From Augochlora pura (lineage: Eukaryota; Arthropoda; Insecta; Hymenoptera; Halictidae): 64,000 nt of DNA. The first letter of the stretch is position 1, and each line of letters starts with the position of its first letter. A program made the position numbers and the translations under genes. The stretch lies in NCBI RefSeq assembly GCF_028453695.1, contig NC_135772.1, forward strand, positions 16,120,001 to 16,184,000. The letters are read 5' to 3'. The notes beneath the pieces were generated by a model. It worked only from the letters and a program-made list of their open reading frames with translations, searched no databases and was not told the DNA's origin. Shown piece after piece: positions 11,402 through 21,531 of the stretch.

Positions 11402-12189
11402 TTAACCAGCTTCTGTGGTAATCTTTTGGACATTTAAGTATAATCCTCCTAGCGCGGTGGTGGTGAGTCCTTGCGGATCTATGACCACGGGTATAGGTGT
11501 CTTGTCGCAAGGTGTTACCTCGTATTTGCTCAGAAATTTTACCAATCCGAGCTTCGATTGCATGAGACCCAATCGCATTCCTGAAACAAATTGTCATTAG
11601 AACCAAATGCCAATATAAAATACTAAAATACTAAAAGACCGAATTTGTTTATTTTATTACTAAGCAAATAGGTAAATGACAAGTCTCAACAATATTGTAG
11701 TGGCAGTAGTATAATAAGTTGCATACTAACCGATGCAAATATGCGGTCCCTCGCCGAAAGGGAAATAAGTGATACCAGGCCTCTTTTGTTTGTTCTCGTC
11801 GGTGAACCTCAGAGGATCGTATTTTTCTGGATCAGGGAAGTATTCCGGATCGTAATGCATCCCTGCCATGGATATGTAGACCGGTGTGCCTTTTTCAAGC
11901 ACTAAATCAGAATTGGGGATCTTATAGTCCGCGACTGCTACGCGATCCAAGAATCCCAATGGCGGATACTTCCGCAAAGTTTCGGAAACCACCATGTCCA
12001 GATATGGTAGCGTCATGATCTGAAAAGAGCGTGGGTTTAATTATTGATATTAACCTCTTGATAATAAGAGTAAGTAACGCAATCGATGACATTATAGAAG
12101 ATGTGTAAAACAAATAAATAAAAATATATATAAATAATATATTTATACATGTAGATATATTATTAGATATATATTCTCGATATAATAAT

Positions 12190-12239
<50 letters not shown>

Positions 12240-14697
12240 TATAGAAAATAAAAAATGTATTTGTGAGATGACATAATCATGACATAAATTTCATATGCTA
12301 CATATTGCCGATTATTTTTGGAAGTCATCTTCATGATTCTGATTAACACATTGTTATTTTATTTGGCATACCATCTGATACGTAATTTTTCCACCGCTCT
12401 TATCGAGCGCCTCGAGTATCTCTTTCCTCAAGGTTCTCTGAACCTCCGCGTTCACCGCGAGTTCGTAAAGGGTGAAGGACATGGTCGTGGATGATGTTTC
12501 GAAACCACCGGTGAAGAATATTGCCGCCTGCGCCACTAAATCATCACCGCTGAATTCTGTAATGCGAATCGGTCGGAATTATATCTTCATAAATGTTATA
12601 TTTTTTCAATAATAATAGCAGCCCTTTTATGGCTATGAATCGATTGTTACGGTAACTAATAATTTCTGTTTCATTATTGAGTTAAAGGTGTTAAATTGTA
12701 CTACTGAAGCTTCAATATTAGTTTATAATTTTTTAGATATTAGACCCCTTTCGCGATTAATAAAATAAATATAAAATAAATAAAATAGATAAAATAAATA
12801 TTGTTTAATGCCACTATTATAAAGACGTAAAAATATTAATAGACTTAACTACCCCATAATAATAGAACTATTTACATAAAATATTAATCCAAACTTGTTA
12901 CCCCTTTACTAAACCATTTCGACTGACGTAACCCTACCCCTACCCATATCGCAAGATCACCAAAATTTACAGAAACCAAAAACTAATAAAACATTGCCAA
13001 AATTCACTTACTAAATCCATCGAGATCATCATCATTCTCGTGCTGTTGCTTCAGTTCGATTAAGAGGTCGATGAGATCGTTTCGCTTCTCGCCCGACTGA
13101 ATTCGTTGATTGATGACGTCCCAGAAAACAGTTCGCAGAAACTTGCTACTCTCCTTGCCGAAGAATTTAGCGCCGGTGTACTTGGCCAAATACGGCATGA
13201 AGAATATAATAAGGAACTCCATGCCGCGGAAGAAGTTGTAGTCGAAGATCTTTCTGCCAAACTGACGGAACGGTGCTTGCGGATCGTTCACCGAGTTCAC
13301 TCGCAACCCGAAAGCGGTGCTGCCGACCATGTCGGTGGTAACGTTGGCGCAAAAATCTTTCATCTCCATCACCTTTCCGGAAGCTGAAACAAGATGCACG
13401 TGTTACGACCCGGTTAACCCCTTGCACTATAATAACGAGTCACGCTCGTGATAAAGATTTCATGCTTGGTCTACTAAATATGAATTATTTATTACTAATT
13501 TATTATTATTAATTTACTATTACTAATTAATTTCAAATCGAAACCAAATTAATTCTTCTATTATCAAAGTATAGAAACGAAAGTAAATGAAAACGATACA
13601 AAAGGCAGGAATTTTCTAGTTTTATTAACCCCTTGCCGTACTATTTTCTTCATAGTTACAAGGATGAGCACTTTTTCTACTGTAATAATTTTTTAGAAGG
13701 AAAAGGAAAAATATTTAAATCATTTCTCTATATTTACTTAAATGGTTAAATACCGATGACAAGAGGACAGAATTTTAACCGGCTTAAAGGAACGGATTAA
13801 CATTTATACGTAACAAGATATTAACCCTTAGCACTCAAGTGGCCAATGAAAATCGTTATATCATTGCCAAAATAATTTTGACATTATCAAAGACCCTTCT
13901 ATTTAAAATATTGTTATATAAAAGTTATATGAAATGGAAATTGCAGCTAGTTAAAATAGTTATTTTAGATCTGGGCTTAAAATGGCTTGGGGTGCAAAGG
14001 GTTAATAGAAATCTCAACGACGAGCCATAACCGCCAAAATACGGAAAGGGGTTAATGAAAGTATTAAGAATAAATAAATGGTAATTAACACAGTATGAAA
14101 GGAATCGTAGTGCAAGGGGTTAATGACAAATCCAACCAAGGTACTCAAAATTTAGGACACCTGCGAAAGCTAGCACTGACCCAAGTTCGACTTCTCGAGG
14201 AACGTGTCCATGTCGTCGGCGACGTGGAGCATCAGCTCGAACATTTTCTTCAGCTTCCCGGACGTGAAGATCGGCGTCAGTTTCGCCCTGAGGATCTTCC
14301 AGCTCGGATTCTTTATCATGAAGACGTTCGCGTATCCGAGCCGGTCGCTCACATCCGCCGAGGCGTATCTGTCGTTGAACACGTTGAAATCCTTCACCAG
14401 AACGTGCTTCACGAGCTCGGGATCCCGTATAAGGATGAACGGTTTGTCGAAGATGTAGAAACCCATGTAGCGCAGCCCCTTGGACCGGTCGTACAGTTCC
14501 TTCACGAAATACGAGGGCGATTTCTTCAGCAGGAAACAATCGGTGAAGTTGCCGATGAACGGCGTCGGCGGAATCTCCATGATCCCTTTCTTCGACCAGT
14601 ATTTGAACTTCCTCGTCGCGTATATATAAGCGGCGACGATGAGGGATGCGAATATTATCATGCTGTCCAGTGCCCAATGAATCGTGAGCAGCGCCAT
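11402..14697 (-). CDS. CYP6AS-like: Cytochrome P450, CYP6 family (CYP6AS-like), gene C, complete
   Basis: Complete five-exon P450 gene. Exons are 14181-14697, 13012-13383, 12372-12556, 11731-12019 and 11402-11580, coding for 513 residues with TAA at 11402-11404. Exons 1-4 have the same lengths and phases as in A and B. Visible parts: anchor at about residues 10-27, PPTP 43-46, C-helix WKILR 133-137, I-helix GGFETS 313-318, ETLR 371-374, DPLRF 426-430, heme loop FGEGPHICIG 446-455 with Cys453. The loop has His451 where A and B have Arg; His at this position is common in bacterial P450s and binds a heme propionate, so activity is still likely. It is the most diverged of the three by eye. Intron 1 (797 bp) is swollen by nested TTAA-flanked elements, and intron 3 holds a long (TA)n run. 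Substrate unknown. Confidence 0.93.
12191..12236. repeat. (TA)n microsatellite, intron 3 of gene C
   Basis: About 20 uninterrupted TA dinucleotides preceded by TAATAATAATAA, inside intron 3 (12020-12371). Likely length-polymorphic. Confidence 0.9.
13629..14051. mobile_element. TTAA-flanked MITE, middle member of the nested set
   Basis: Ends CCCCTTGCCGTACTATTTT at 13629 and, inverted, CCCCTTTCCGTATTTTGG ending at 14051, with TTAA at 13625-13628 and 14052-14055. Removing the innermost element leaves about 240 bp, the size of the solitary copies. It is inserted inside the outer element. Confidence 0.65.
13825..14001. mobile_element. TTAA-flanked MITE, innermost member of the nested set
   Basis: A 177-bp element with ends CCCTTAGCACTCAAG and, inverted, CCCTTTGCACCCCAAG, and TTAA at 13821-13824 and 14002-14005. 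Its interior (AAAATAATTTTGACATTATC at about 13869) resembles the copies at 24150 and 28907. Being innermost, it is the youngest insertion of the three. Confidence 0.7.
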
Positions 14698-14711
14698 TTT
14701 GGATAATTCTG
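14698..14711 (-). other. Putative 5'-UTR splice acceptor of gene C
   Basis: On the minus strand CTTTTTTCAG ends at 14709, 11 bases ahead of the gene C ATG. A good consensus donor, CAACAG followed by GTGAGT, lies upstream on the same strand at about 15611-15622, so a noncoding first exon around 15620 is possible. That link is inference only. Confidence 0.5.
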
Positions 14712-14985
14712 AAAAAAGTGGAATAATTGCTGCGCGTGGTTGTTAAGTTTGTTTTTATGTTTTCGTAAAAAAGTTGCACAGGAATTCGTTCGAATTAGAA
14801 TTTTAATGGCGCCGCGAAGTCGTCGCACGCACGTCTTTAAATACGTTCTTGTAACGCTTGCTCCTTGAAAACAAGTTTCCTTAGAACGTTCGCTTCCGTT
14901 CGCAACTAGTTATTTCCAAAATCGGCGGCTTCGCGGACGGTGAATTGATTGACATTGACATAGCACTTCTCGACAGACCAATTAA

Positions 14986-15123
14986 TCCAAAATAACTTTT
15001 CCTACTTGTAGTGTTTCCATTTTACGTACCCTAGTGCATTTTTTCAATGTAATAAAAATTATTTTGAAACGTGGCATGATCATTTTCAGCGGCGCTTTAG
15101 AACTGCCGCTCTGTCGCAAAGGG
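14986..15123. mobile_element. Decayed TTAA-type MITE in the 5' flank of gene C
   Basis: The interior matches the copy at 28907-29128 (CTTGTAGTGTTTCCATTTTA here, CTTGTAGTGTTACCATTTTA there, and ATTTTGAAACGTGGCA near the right). The right end reads CGCAAAGGG followed by TTGA, a mutated TTAA. The left terminus is eroded. It is 290-430 bases upstream of the gene C start. Confidence 0.6.
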
Positions 15124-15138
15124 TTGAAAGAAATCGGA

Positions 15139-15243
15139 TATTTACTATTATTAATTTATAAAGTACTATTATTAATTTATAAACTGTCATTAATAATTTA
15201 CAAACTATCACTATTAATTTAATACTTACTATTATTAATTACT
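15139..15243. repeat. Short tandem repeat, about 23-bp unit
   Basis: Four to five imperfect copies of an AT-rich unit containing ACTATTATTAATTTATAAA, ending near 15243. No gene context. Confidence 0.55.
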
Positions 15244-16254
15244 ACAGTCTTCGGTTATAAACACAGAAAGAAATCTACAGATTTCAGCAAAGTACAGAGA
15301 AAAGCCGTCGCATGTCCGCGTTTATTCAGTAACACATCAACAATGTAAGGAAAACGAATCGCACTCTTAATTATAACAGCATTTGCTATATCTATGCCAC
15401 GAGGATCCCCTCTTGCAAGCAGCTCCATGCTATGTCACTGTTCCGGTAATAATATAGTTCCTGAAACGAAATTATTTCATTTTCAACTTACATTATAGAT
15501 AAATACCGGATTTCGTAATTACTGTGTTACATTGTAGCACTATAGAGCAGTACTGCGTCATATCTGTGTACGAACCTTGGCATTGGTAGCAACAAAACGT
15601 TTACATAACCTTGGACTCACCTGTTGCACTCACTGTAGTTTAAGTATCGCTTTGGATGTAATCGTTTTGATAGGAAAGCGTAGAATTTATCATGCGATTA
15701 CTGTCGCTGTTTATACAGATATTTTTACATTTTTTTATTTTTTTATTTCTAAAACAGAAAATCCGCAATTAATGAAAATATCCCACCTCATTTACCTTAA
15801 GCTTGAATAAACTTTAAACAAAATTACTTTATGTATATTTATAATTTGTTCGAATCTATAAATTTGTTACTTAATGTTACCTCACGTTTAGTAAATCTTT
15901 AACTCGTGTTTGACCTCTATTATAATAAAATTGTTTCACGATTTCAATTCGTAAGCAAACGATAAACGAGAAACGTCATCGAGCGAGTCATGCTGATCCG
16001 TGCGTATTTAAAAACTACAGCATCATTGTAGGTTATCGTAGTTTGAATTCGTTAGCACATCTATTTCATAAATCTATTCTATTCCAAAAACATTAGAAAC
16101 AATTTTACCTAGAAAAACACCTTTAAAAACAGTTTTTACTCAGAATTGAGCAATGCACTTTCCGCACGAGATACATAATTTTTGCAATCAATGGAACGGG
16201 CTGCTTATCGATGTTTACGTTGCGTTTCTTTTCCTCGATGCCGTTGCACAGATA

Positions 16255-16444
16255 CAGGGTGTCCCAGTTTTTAAGATACAATCTTTGTCAGGGTATTCAA
16301 TAGCACAAAGTAAGAAAAAAATGTAAACATAGGTCATATAGAACTTTATTAAGGAGTTATAATAAAATATATAACTATAATAAAAAATATATAACTCTTC
16401 CAATACAGTGACAAAAATTGAACCTTCAAAACTGGGACACCCTG
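16255..16444. mobile_element. 190-bp MITE with TA target duplication (Tc1/mariner-like)
   Basis: Begins CAGGGTGTCCCAGTTTT and ends with the exact inverse. TA lies on both sides (16253-16254 and 16445-16446). The inverted ends stay similar for about 45 bases with a handful of mismatches, and the AT-rich middle is also self-complementary, so the whole element could fold as a hairpin. No open frame. The TA duplication points to Tc1/mariner mobilisation; the assignment is inference. Confidence 0.8.
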
Positions 16445-16956
16445 TATAACATTTGTGTACAGAATAGACCACGGCAGTGCGTCGAGAAAAACAATAATCT
16501 AAAAGAAGCAACTGCATAGGCTGCATAGGCTGCTGCATAATCGGACCACTTACGAAATAATGCCTTACATAATTCACGTTTTCAGATGCTGGCCAGGGTT
16601 AGGGCTGGTTGCATAAAGGTTCAAAAGTTAAGACCGGATGGATTCGGCGCTTGGATTACCAATATCGTGAAAGTCCTCTACAAATCATATTGAAGATAAA
16701 CCATTTAGATAGGAATCGGATAATAAAGTCACAAATCAGTATAGCTTATACATCGTACTATCTGCGATAAAAGCAGCGTATCGGGAGCTTGGCGCTCAGA
16801 AACTTTTTCGTGATTTAGTATCGGATAAAATTTCTGTAAACGTGCTTTAAGTTTAGATAACTATAGCTAAGATCACGGTATCGACGGCGCACAGTGGGCA
16901 AAAATAGCTAAAAGGTAAGTGTGAACTCTGACATCGTTAATTGACACTTCATGATA

Positions 16957-17107
16957 TAAATAAGAGGAAAAGTTTGACAGAAAAACTGGTTGCAAAGGTA
17001 ATAAATTGTATCATTTTTTAAATAAGAGAAAAATCATTTTTTAAATAAGAAATAAATCATGATTTAAATAAGAGGAAAATCGTGTTCTAAATAAGAGGAA
17101 AATCACG
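16957..17107. repeat. Imperfect tandem repeat, 24-25-bp unit
   Basis: Five diverged copies of a purine-rich unit with AAATAAGAGGAAAATC, the last two or three adjacent at 17050-17107. Noncoding. Confidence 0.6.
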
Positions 17108-17339
17108 CGCACAACGCATCGAGAATACACTGAATAATTATTAACGATTACCACGGTACGTTGATTGACTATTAAGTCGCATTAATTTCAGGAAACCTAC
17201 GCAATACATCATTGTCTGATTCACCAAACAGGAAAGTTTACTCGTAACGTAATAACTGGACTATAATCTCGTAACACAATGACCTTAAATAACTCGTAAA
17301 ACATTTGTTGCACGACAAAATATTCGCAACCCCTTGCAT

Positions 17340-17549
17340 TGTAATAACAAATCAGACTCGTGACGTAGATTTCATAGACAATCTATTAAATATGATGTTT
17401 GTTTCCTATAATGAGAATGAAATTTGATTTTTTGTTATTATTGATATTATTTTTCGACAAATACAAGAAATAAAAATTGTGTCGAATAATGAAAAATATT
17501 AAGAAATACTAATCGATATAACTGTGAAAGAAATCGTCGTGCAAATAAT
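17340..17549. mobile_element. TTAA-type MITE copy, continuous but with mutated ends
   Basis: Starts CCCCTTGCATTGTAATAAC and ends near GAAATCGTCGTGCAA. Both ends align with the outer element at 13418-14119, and the sequence between them is uninterrupted, about 210 bp. The flanking TTAA has decayed on both sides, so it is an older insertion. Confidence 0.6.
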
Positions 17550-18266
17550 TGTAATTGCAACCGGTTCTTCCTTATTTTGCTTTTTTATCAAGACATAAAA
17601 ATCGCTGTCAATTTTCTTACACGAAACAGTTAATTTGTTTCCCGCACTCGGATGATAATTAATCGACGTAATAGTTAACATGACACAGTTTAACAAGTTT
17701 GTTTACGACGTCTGATCAGTATTGGTAAAGTGAGTTCTAATTGTTATGCAATAACGTATTGGTTGGGTGTGTTCTGCAATGACAGCAAAAACTCTTAACA
17801 ATATTACACCTTCTCTAATAGTAAAATTACGTAATTGTATTGACAATAACTGCGTCTCGAACATTGGCAAGCCGCATAAGGATTCACGGTCAACTTATGG
17901 CATTGACACTTTTCAGCTGGTTCCCACGCCCTTCATTTTCTCTTAAGGAATGATAATCGCATGTATTTATTCTAATATGCATTCAGAGATACTCTTTCCA
18001 TAACGCGACACGCTATATGTCGACTAATGAACGGTTACAAATGTTACACTGTCGTGCAGGAAGCACGAGCGTGTCATCCCGGAGTTGTAACACACGTATT
18101 CGTCTTGTTTTTCCACTCGCAGCACAATACGGTAATTTTCGCGTTAAAACGATTTACTGCAACTGAAACGAAGCGAAGCTCTACAGTAACAAAAGCCTCC
18201 TGTTAATAAAAGCAGAAGGAGCGACGTACTTTATTGCACTTTTCTGAGATAAATGTTTTTAAATCG

Positions 18267-18482
18267 ACGAATTATAAGAATATTAAATTGTCGAATTATA
18301 GGAATATTAAATCGTCAAATTATAGGAATATTAAATCGTCGAATTATAAGAATATTAAATCGTCGAATATTAAAAATATTAAATTGTCGAATTATAGGAA
18401 TATTAAATCGTCAAATATTAAAAATATTAAATCGTCGAATATTAAAAATATTAAATCGTCGAATAATAAAAATAAAAAGATA
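18267..18482. repeat. 24-bp minisatellite, nine copies
   Basis: Nine units start every 24 bases from 18267 to 18459; the last is degenerate. Units contain TCGAATTATAGGAATATTAA or a variant with ATTAAAAAT. Because 24 is a multiple of three, long frames stay open through it, but they carry only repeated octapeptides and are not credible genes. Confidence 0.9.
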
Positions 18483-21400
18483 ACAAGTCGTGGAAATCGA
18501 AACTTCAAACATTACAATAATTTATTGTGAATTTTGAATGAAAAATATATTTTACCAACTTGACAGTAATATCAAGTATTGGGAAACTATTTTAAATTGG
18601 AAATATCGATCTTTAAATCTACTCAAGTAAACTCAGTCGCGAATAAAATTTTTCTCATTTCAATTTCTGCGTCAAACATTTAAAAAATGTGTCTGAAAAA
18701 TAGCTATCACAGAAAACGAACGCAAACCGGTACAGAACCCGGCAATTGCATAAGCGTTTGCTAAAATGCTGAGCTCAGATTGATAATGGGGAAGGAATAA
18801 TTACATGAAAAAAGACAGGTCATGTATAATTTCAAGACTGTATCGCTGATATCAAAGTGTTCAGTAGCATGCGAAACTTTGCTTTTAATATCGGAAACCA
18901 TTTAATTTCAATATTCTGGTAATAAATATTTGACTATAATGAGAATATTAGCGACGTTACTATTATTATATTATAGTAAGCTTACTATTGTAAAACTTTA
19001 CTATTAATATAAATATAAAATATAAATATATATTTTACATAAATATGAATATTAATTAAATATATAATATAAAACTTACTATTATTTACTATGGTATAAT
19101 TTGAGATGGTCGAGATATTTTATTTATCAGAACCTAAATCTCCCTTTACAAAATTGTTTTATTTAACCTATGAGTGAACCCAAAATATTACTCAAAGGAT
19201 TGCCCAAAATAATATTTAATATATTTCTGCTGTTAGGTTTACTTAGCGCTGTCTATCATCGTGCAATGGCAATAGCGTGCACGGCAAACGCACGATTTTA
19301 GCTTGATGACCGGTTGATCTCCGCGGCAATCACGGAAACTGATTTTGAACGGATGCAGATCGACGGTAATTCCGATCCGCCTTGGAGAACTTATCTACAT
19401 TGTACAGCAGCGGGTCTCGCCGGGTCACGAAATTCCGTAGTGTGGTGGTCACGCGAGCCCACCATGAACGAACTGACACGGGTATTCATCCCATGAAATT
19501 TCCCATTCCCTCTGTCTTCCATCAGCCAGTAGCCGTGAACTTGAACGTGCCTCGAGCTGTACCCGTTCTCCGACAAAGTAGTTTACTAAATATACACCTT
19601 GTCACTTTTTCTCTTCCCTTCGCTTCTCCTCCGCCGAACTTCTTCGCTTACCTTTCTCAACCTCGTCTGTTCCCTTCCTTTCCTGTCTATTTACGTAGAA
19701 CTCTACGTAGAATCTGACGGACGGGACACGTAAGCCGGTGTTCAATGCCGCCGGCGCAACAACCCTTTCAGGTAATCATTCGAGATCGATAACTAGGTAA
19801 TAATTTGCGTGTAGCGTGCACAGTGTGGCATCGGATCTACTTTGCTTTAATTTATTTCGTCTCATTTATTTATTCACGAAACCCACTTAATTCGCTATCT
19901 TCGTACCGAAAGGGTTAAACTCTGAGTCGAAGTAATGGACAAGGTGTGCAATTTCTGAGGTATTTATTAATATGATAAATCAAGAATTTGAAATTGAAAT
20001 ATTTTGCCAAATTATATTCTTTACTTAATATTTAAAAAATAATTAGTACAATTAATTATCACAATTTTATTATAGCTCATTTATTTATGAAAATGATTAT
20101 ATTAAACAGTGAAATTATTTTCACTATTTAAATGTTCACGTTGTATATGTTTATTGTCTTCAAATTATATTTAATACTCACAGTAGAAATGAAATGTACA
20201 ACATATTTGCTTCTTAATAAAGTTCCCACGTTTTTTAAACAATAGGTAACGTTGAAGACGACACGAAATGGTAAGAGGACTTCAAAATCATAAAAAGGTC
20301 GACACAGAAAACCCCATAAGGTACGTCTGTACGAATTCTAGAAGTTTGTGTTGCAGACTGTAGAGTTGGTACAGTAGAGCTCCACTTATCCAAGTGGAGA
20401 TAAAGTAGAGGAAATTAAAAGAAGTATTGCAATCTCTGTATTAATACTAAGAGTTTGATACATTTTTGTAATGATGCGTTGAACATTAGATGAAACATAG
20501 TCTTTGGTTTAGATGCAGACAAACCTTATCTATGGTTTGAAGCTACACAGTTGCTGGCGCTATTGTACATGGAGCACACTGTCTTATCTACCGATAACAT
20601 CTTTTACCAATTTCAGCATCTTTCCACGGATGACACCACGAGTTGTCTAATCGTGGAGGATATTTTTAAATTACTTGTATGCAACAATTGATGATTACCT
20701 AATTCTTAACTATTCTTGCGATATCCTGCGTCTGCTGATGAAAATATGACTTAGCTTCTGCATTATTAAAATTGATTAAATATATAAAAAGCTTCGCTAC
20801 TTATTAAAAGAGTCAATTATGATCAGAATAGCAAGAATCATATGTATTAACATTTATAACCACCATGATAATTTCTCCGATAGTTTCTATTAAAGCTGGC
20901 AATTTTTAATACATATAAATGAAGTTATTTTCATATGTATATTTAATACAAATTTTCACAGTTGTTTCTAGCCATTGTTAGCAATAATAATAATTCGAAA
21001 ATACTGCTGCGTTACTTTCTATTCATTAAAATAATTAAACAATTAAACCAAAGTCTACGCGTTCCTGCATCTTATAATTAGTACACTCTATTTTATCTTA
21101 TTATTATCCTATTTTTATTTTTACTTTATTTCATCATTAACCCATCCCCTATTGTGAATGTCCATTGTCCATTTTTTAAATCATGCCACCAACTACCAAA
21201 TCAATCCCCGGAAAACCTACAAAAAGAGCAACATAAACTTCGGTCTTAAACAAAAGTTTTCAATTTCGTAGAAGAACCAATTTTCCACCCCCGTACCATT
21301 TTCCGCTCGACCACGGTATAATTATCGATAACGCGGAACTATCTCCCGGATCTCATTCGGTCGAAATTTATAGTTAAATCCTAGGAACAGGATGATGCAG

Positions 21401-21504
21401 TGGTGGTCGGGGGGTGGCAGCGCAAAAACTTCTTTCCCTTTCATATCTCGCGTCGGCTATCCGAAGCGTTTCTCCGATTGGATTCGATCCTTTTTTCTTC
21501 CCCC

Positions 21505-21531
21505 CGCGCGCGCGCGCGCGCGCGTGTGTGT
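21505..21531. repeat. (CG)n(TG)n alternating purine-pyrimidine run
   Basis: A run of CG dinucleotides passing into TG dinucleotides, a classic sequence able to adopt left-handed Z-DNA under supercoiling. It lies in a GC-rich block with no supported gene. Confidence 0.75.

Larger units (their letters stand above)
13418..14119. mobile_element. TTAA-flanked MITE, outer member of a nested set (piggyBac-like)
   Basis: Ends CCCCTTGCACTATAATAA at 13418 and, inverted, CCCCTTGCACTACGATTCC ending at 14119. TTAA lies immediately outside both ends (13414-13417 and 14120-14123). The left and right ends match the two ends of a continuous copy at 17340-17549, which shows they belong to one element interrupted by later insertions. 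Without the inner elements it is about 270 bp. It sits in intron 1 of gene C. No transposase. Confidence 0.72.

Noticed and set aside
14095..14779. Long open frames on both strands over gene C exon 1
   Set aside because: Shadows of the real exon 14181-14697; the P450 frame is fixed by motifs and by splicing shared with A and B.
14836..14846. TATTTAAAG, a TATA-like box upstream of gene C on the minus strand
   Set aside because: The acceptor at 14709 suggests this region is inside a 5'-UTR intron, and such AT strings are common here.
15419..15640. Minus-strand splice-like pair (donor near 15616, acceptor near 15465) joining two short open frames
   Set aside because: The joined peptide would be about 35 residues with no upstream exon or similarity; more likely chance, or an untranslated exon of gene C, for which only the donor is mentioned.
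20382..20402. Small hairpin CTCCACTTATCCAAGTGGAG
   Set aside because: Eight-base stem with a four-base loop; too short to call a functional RNA.
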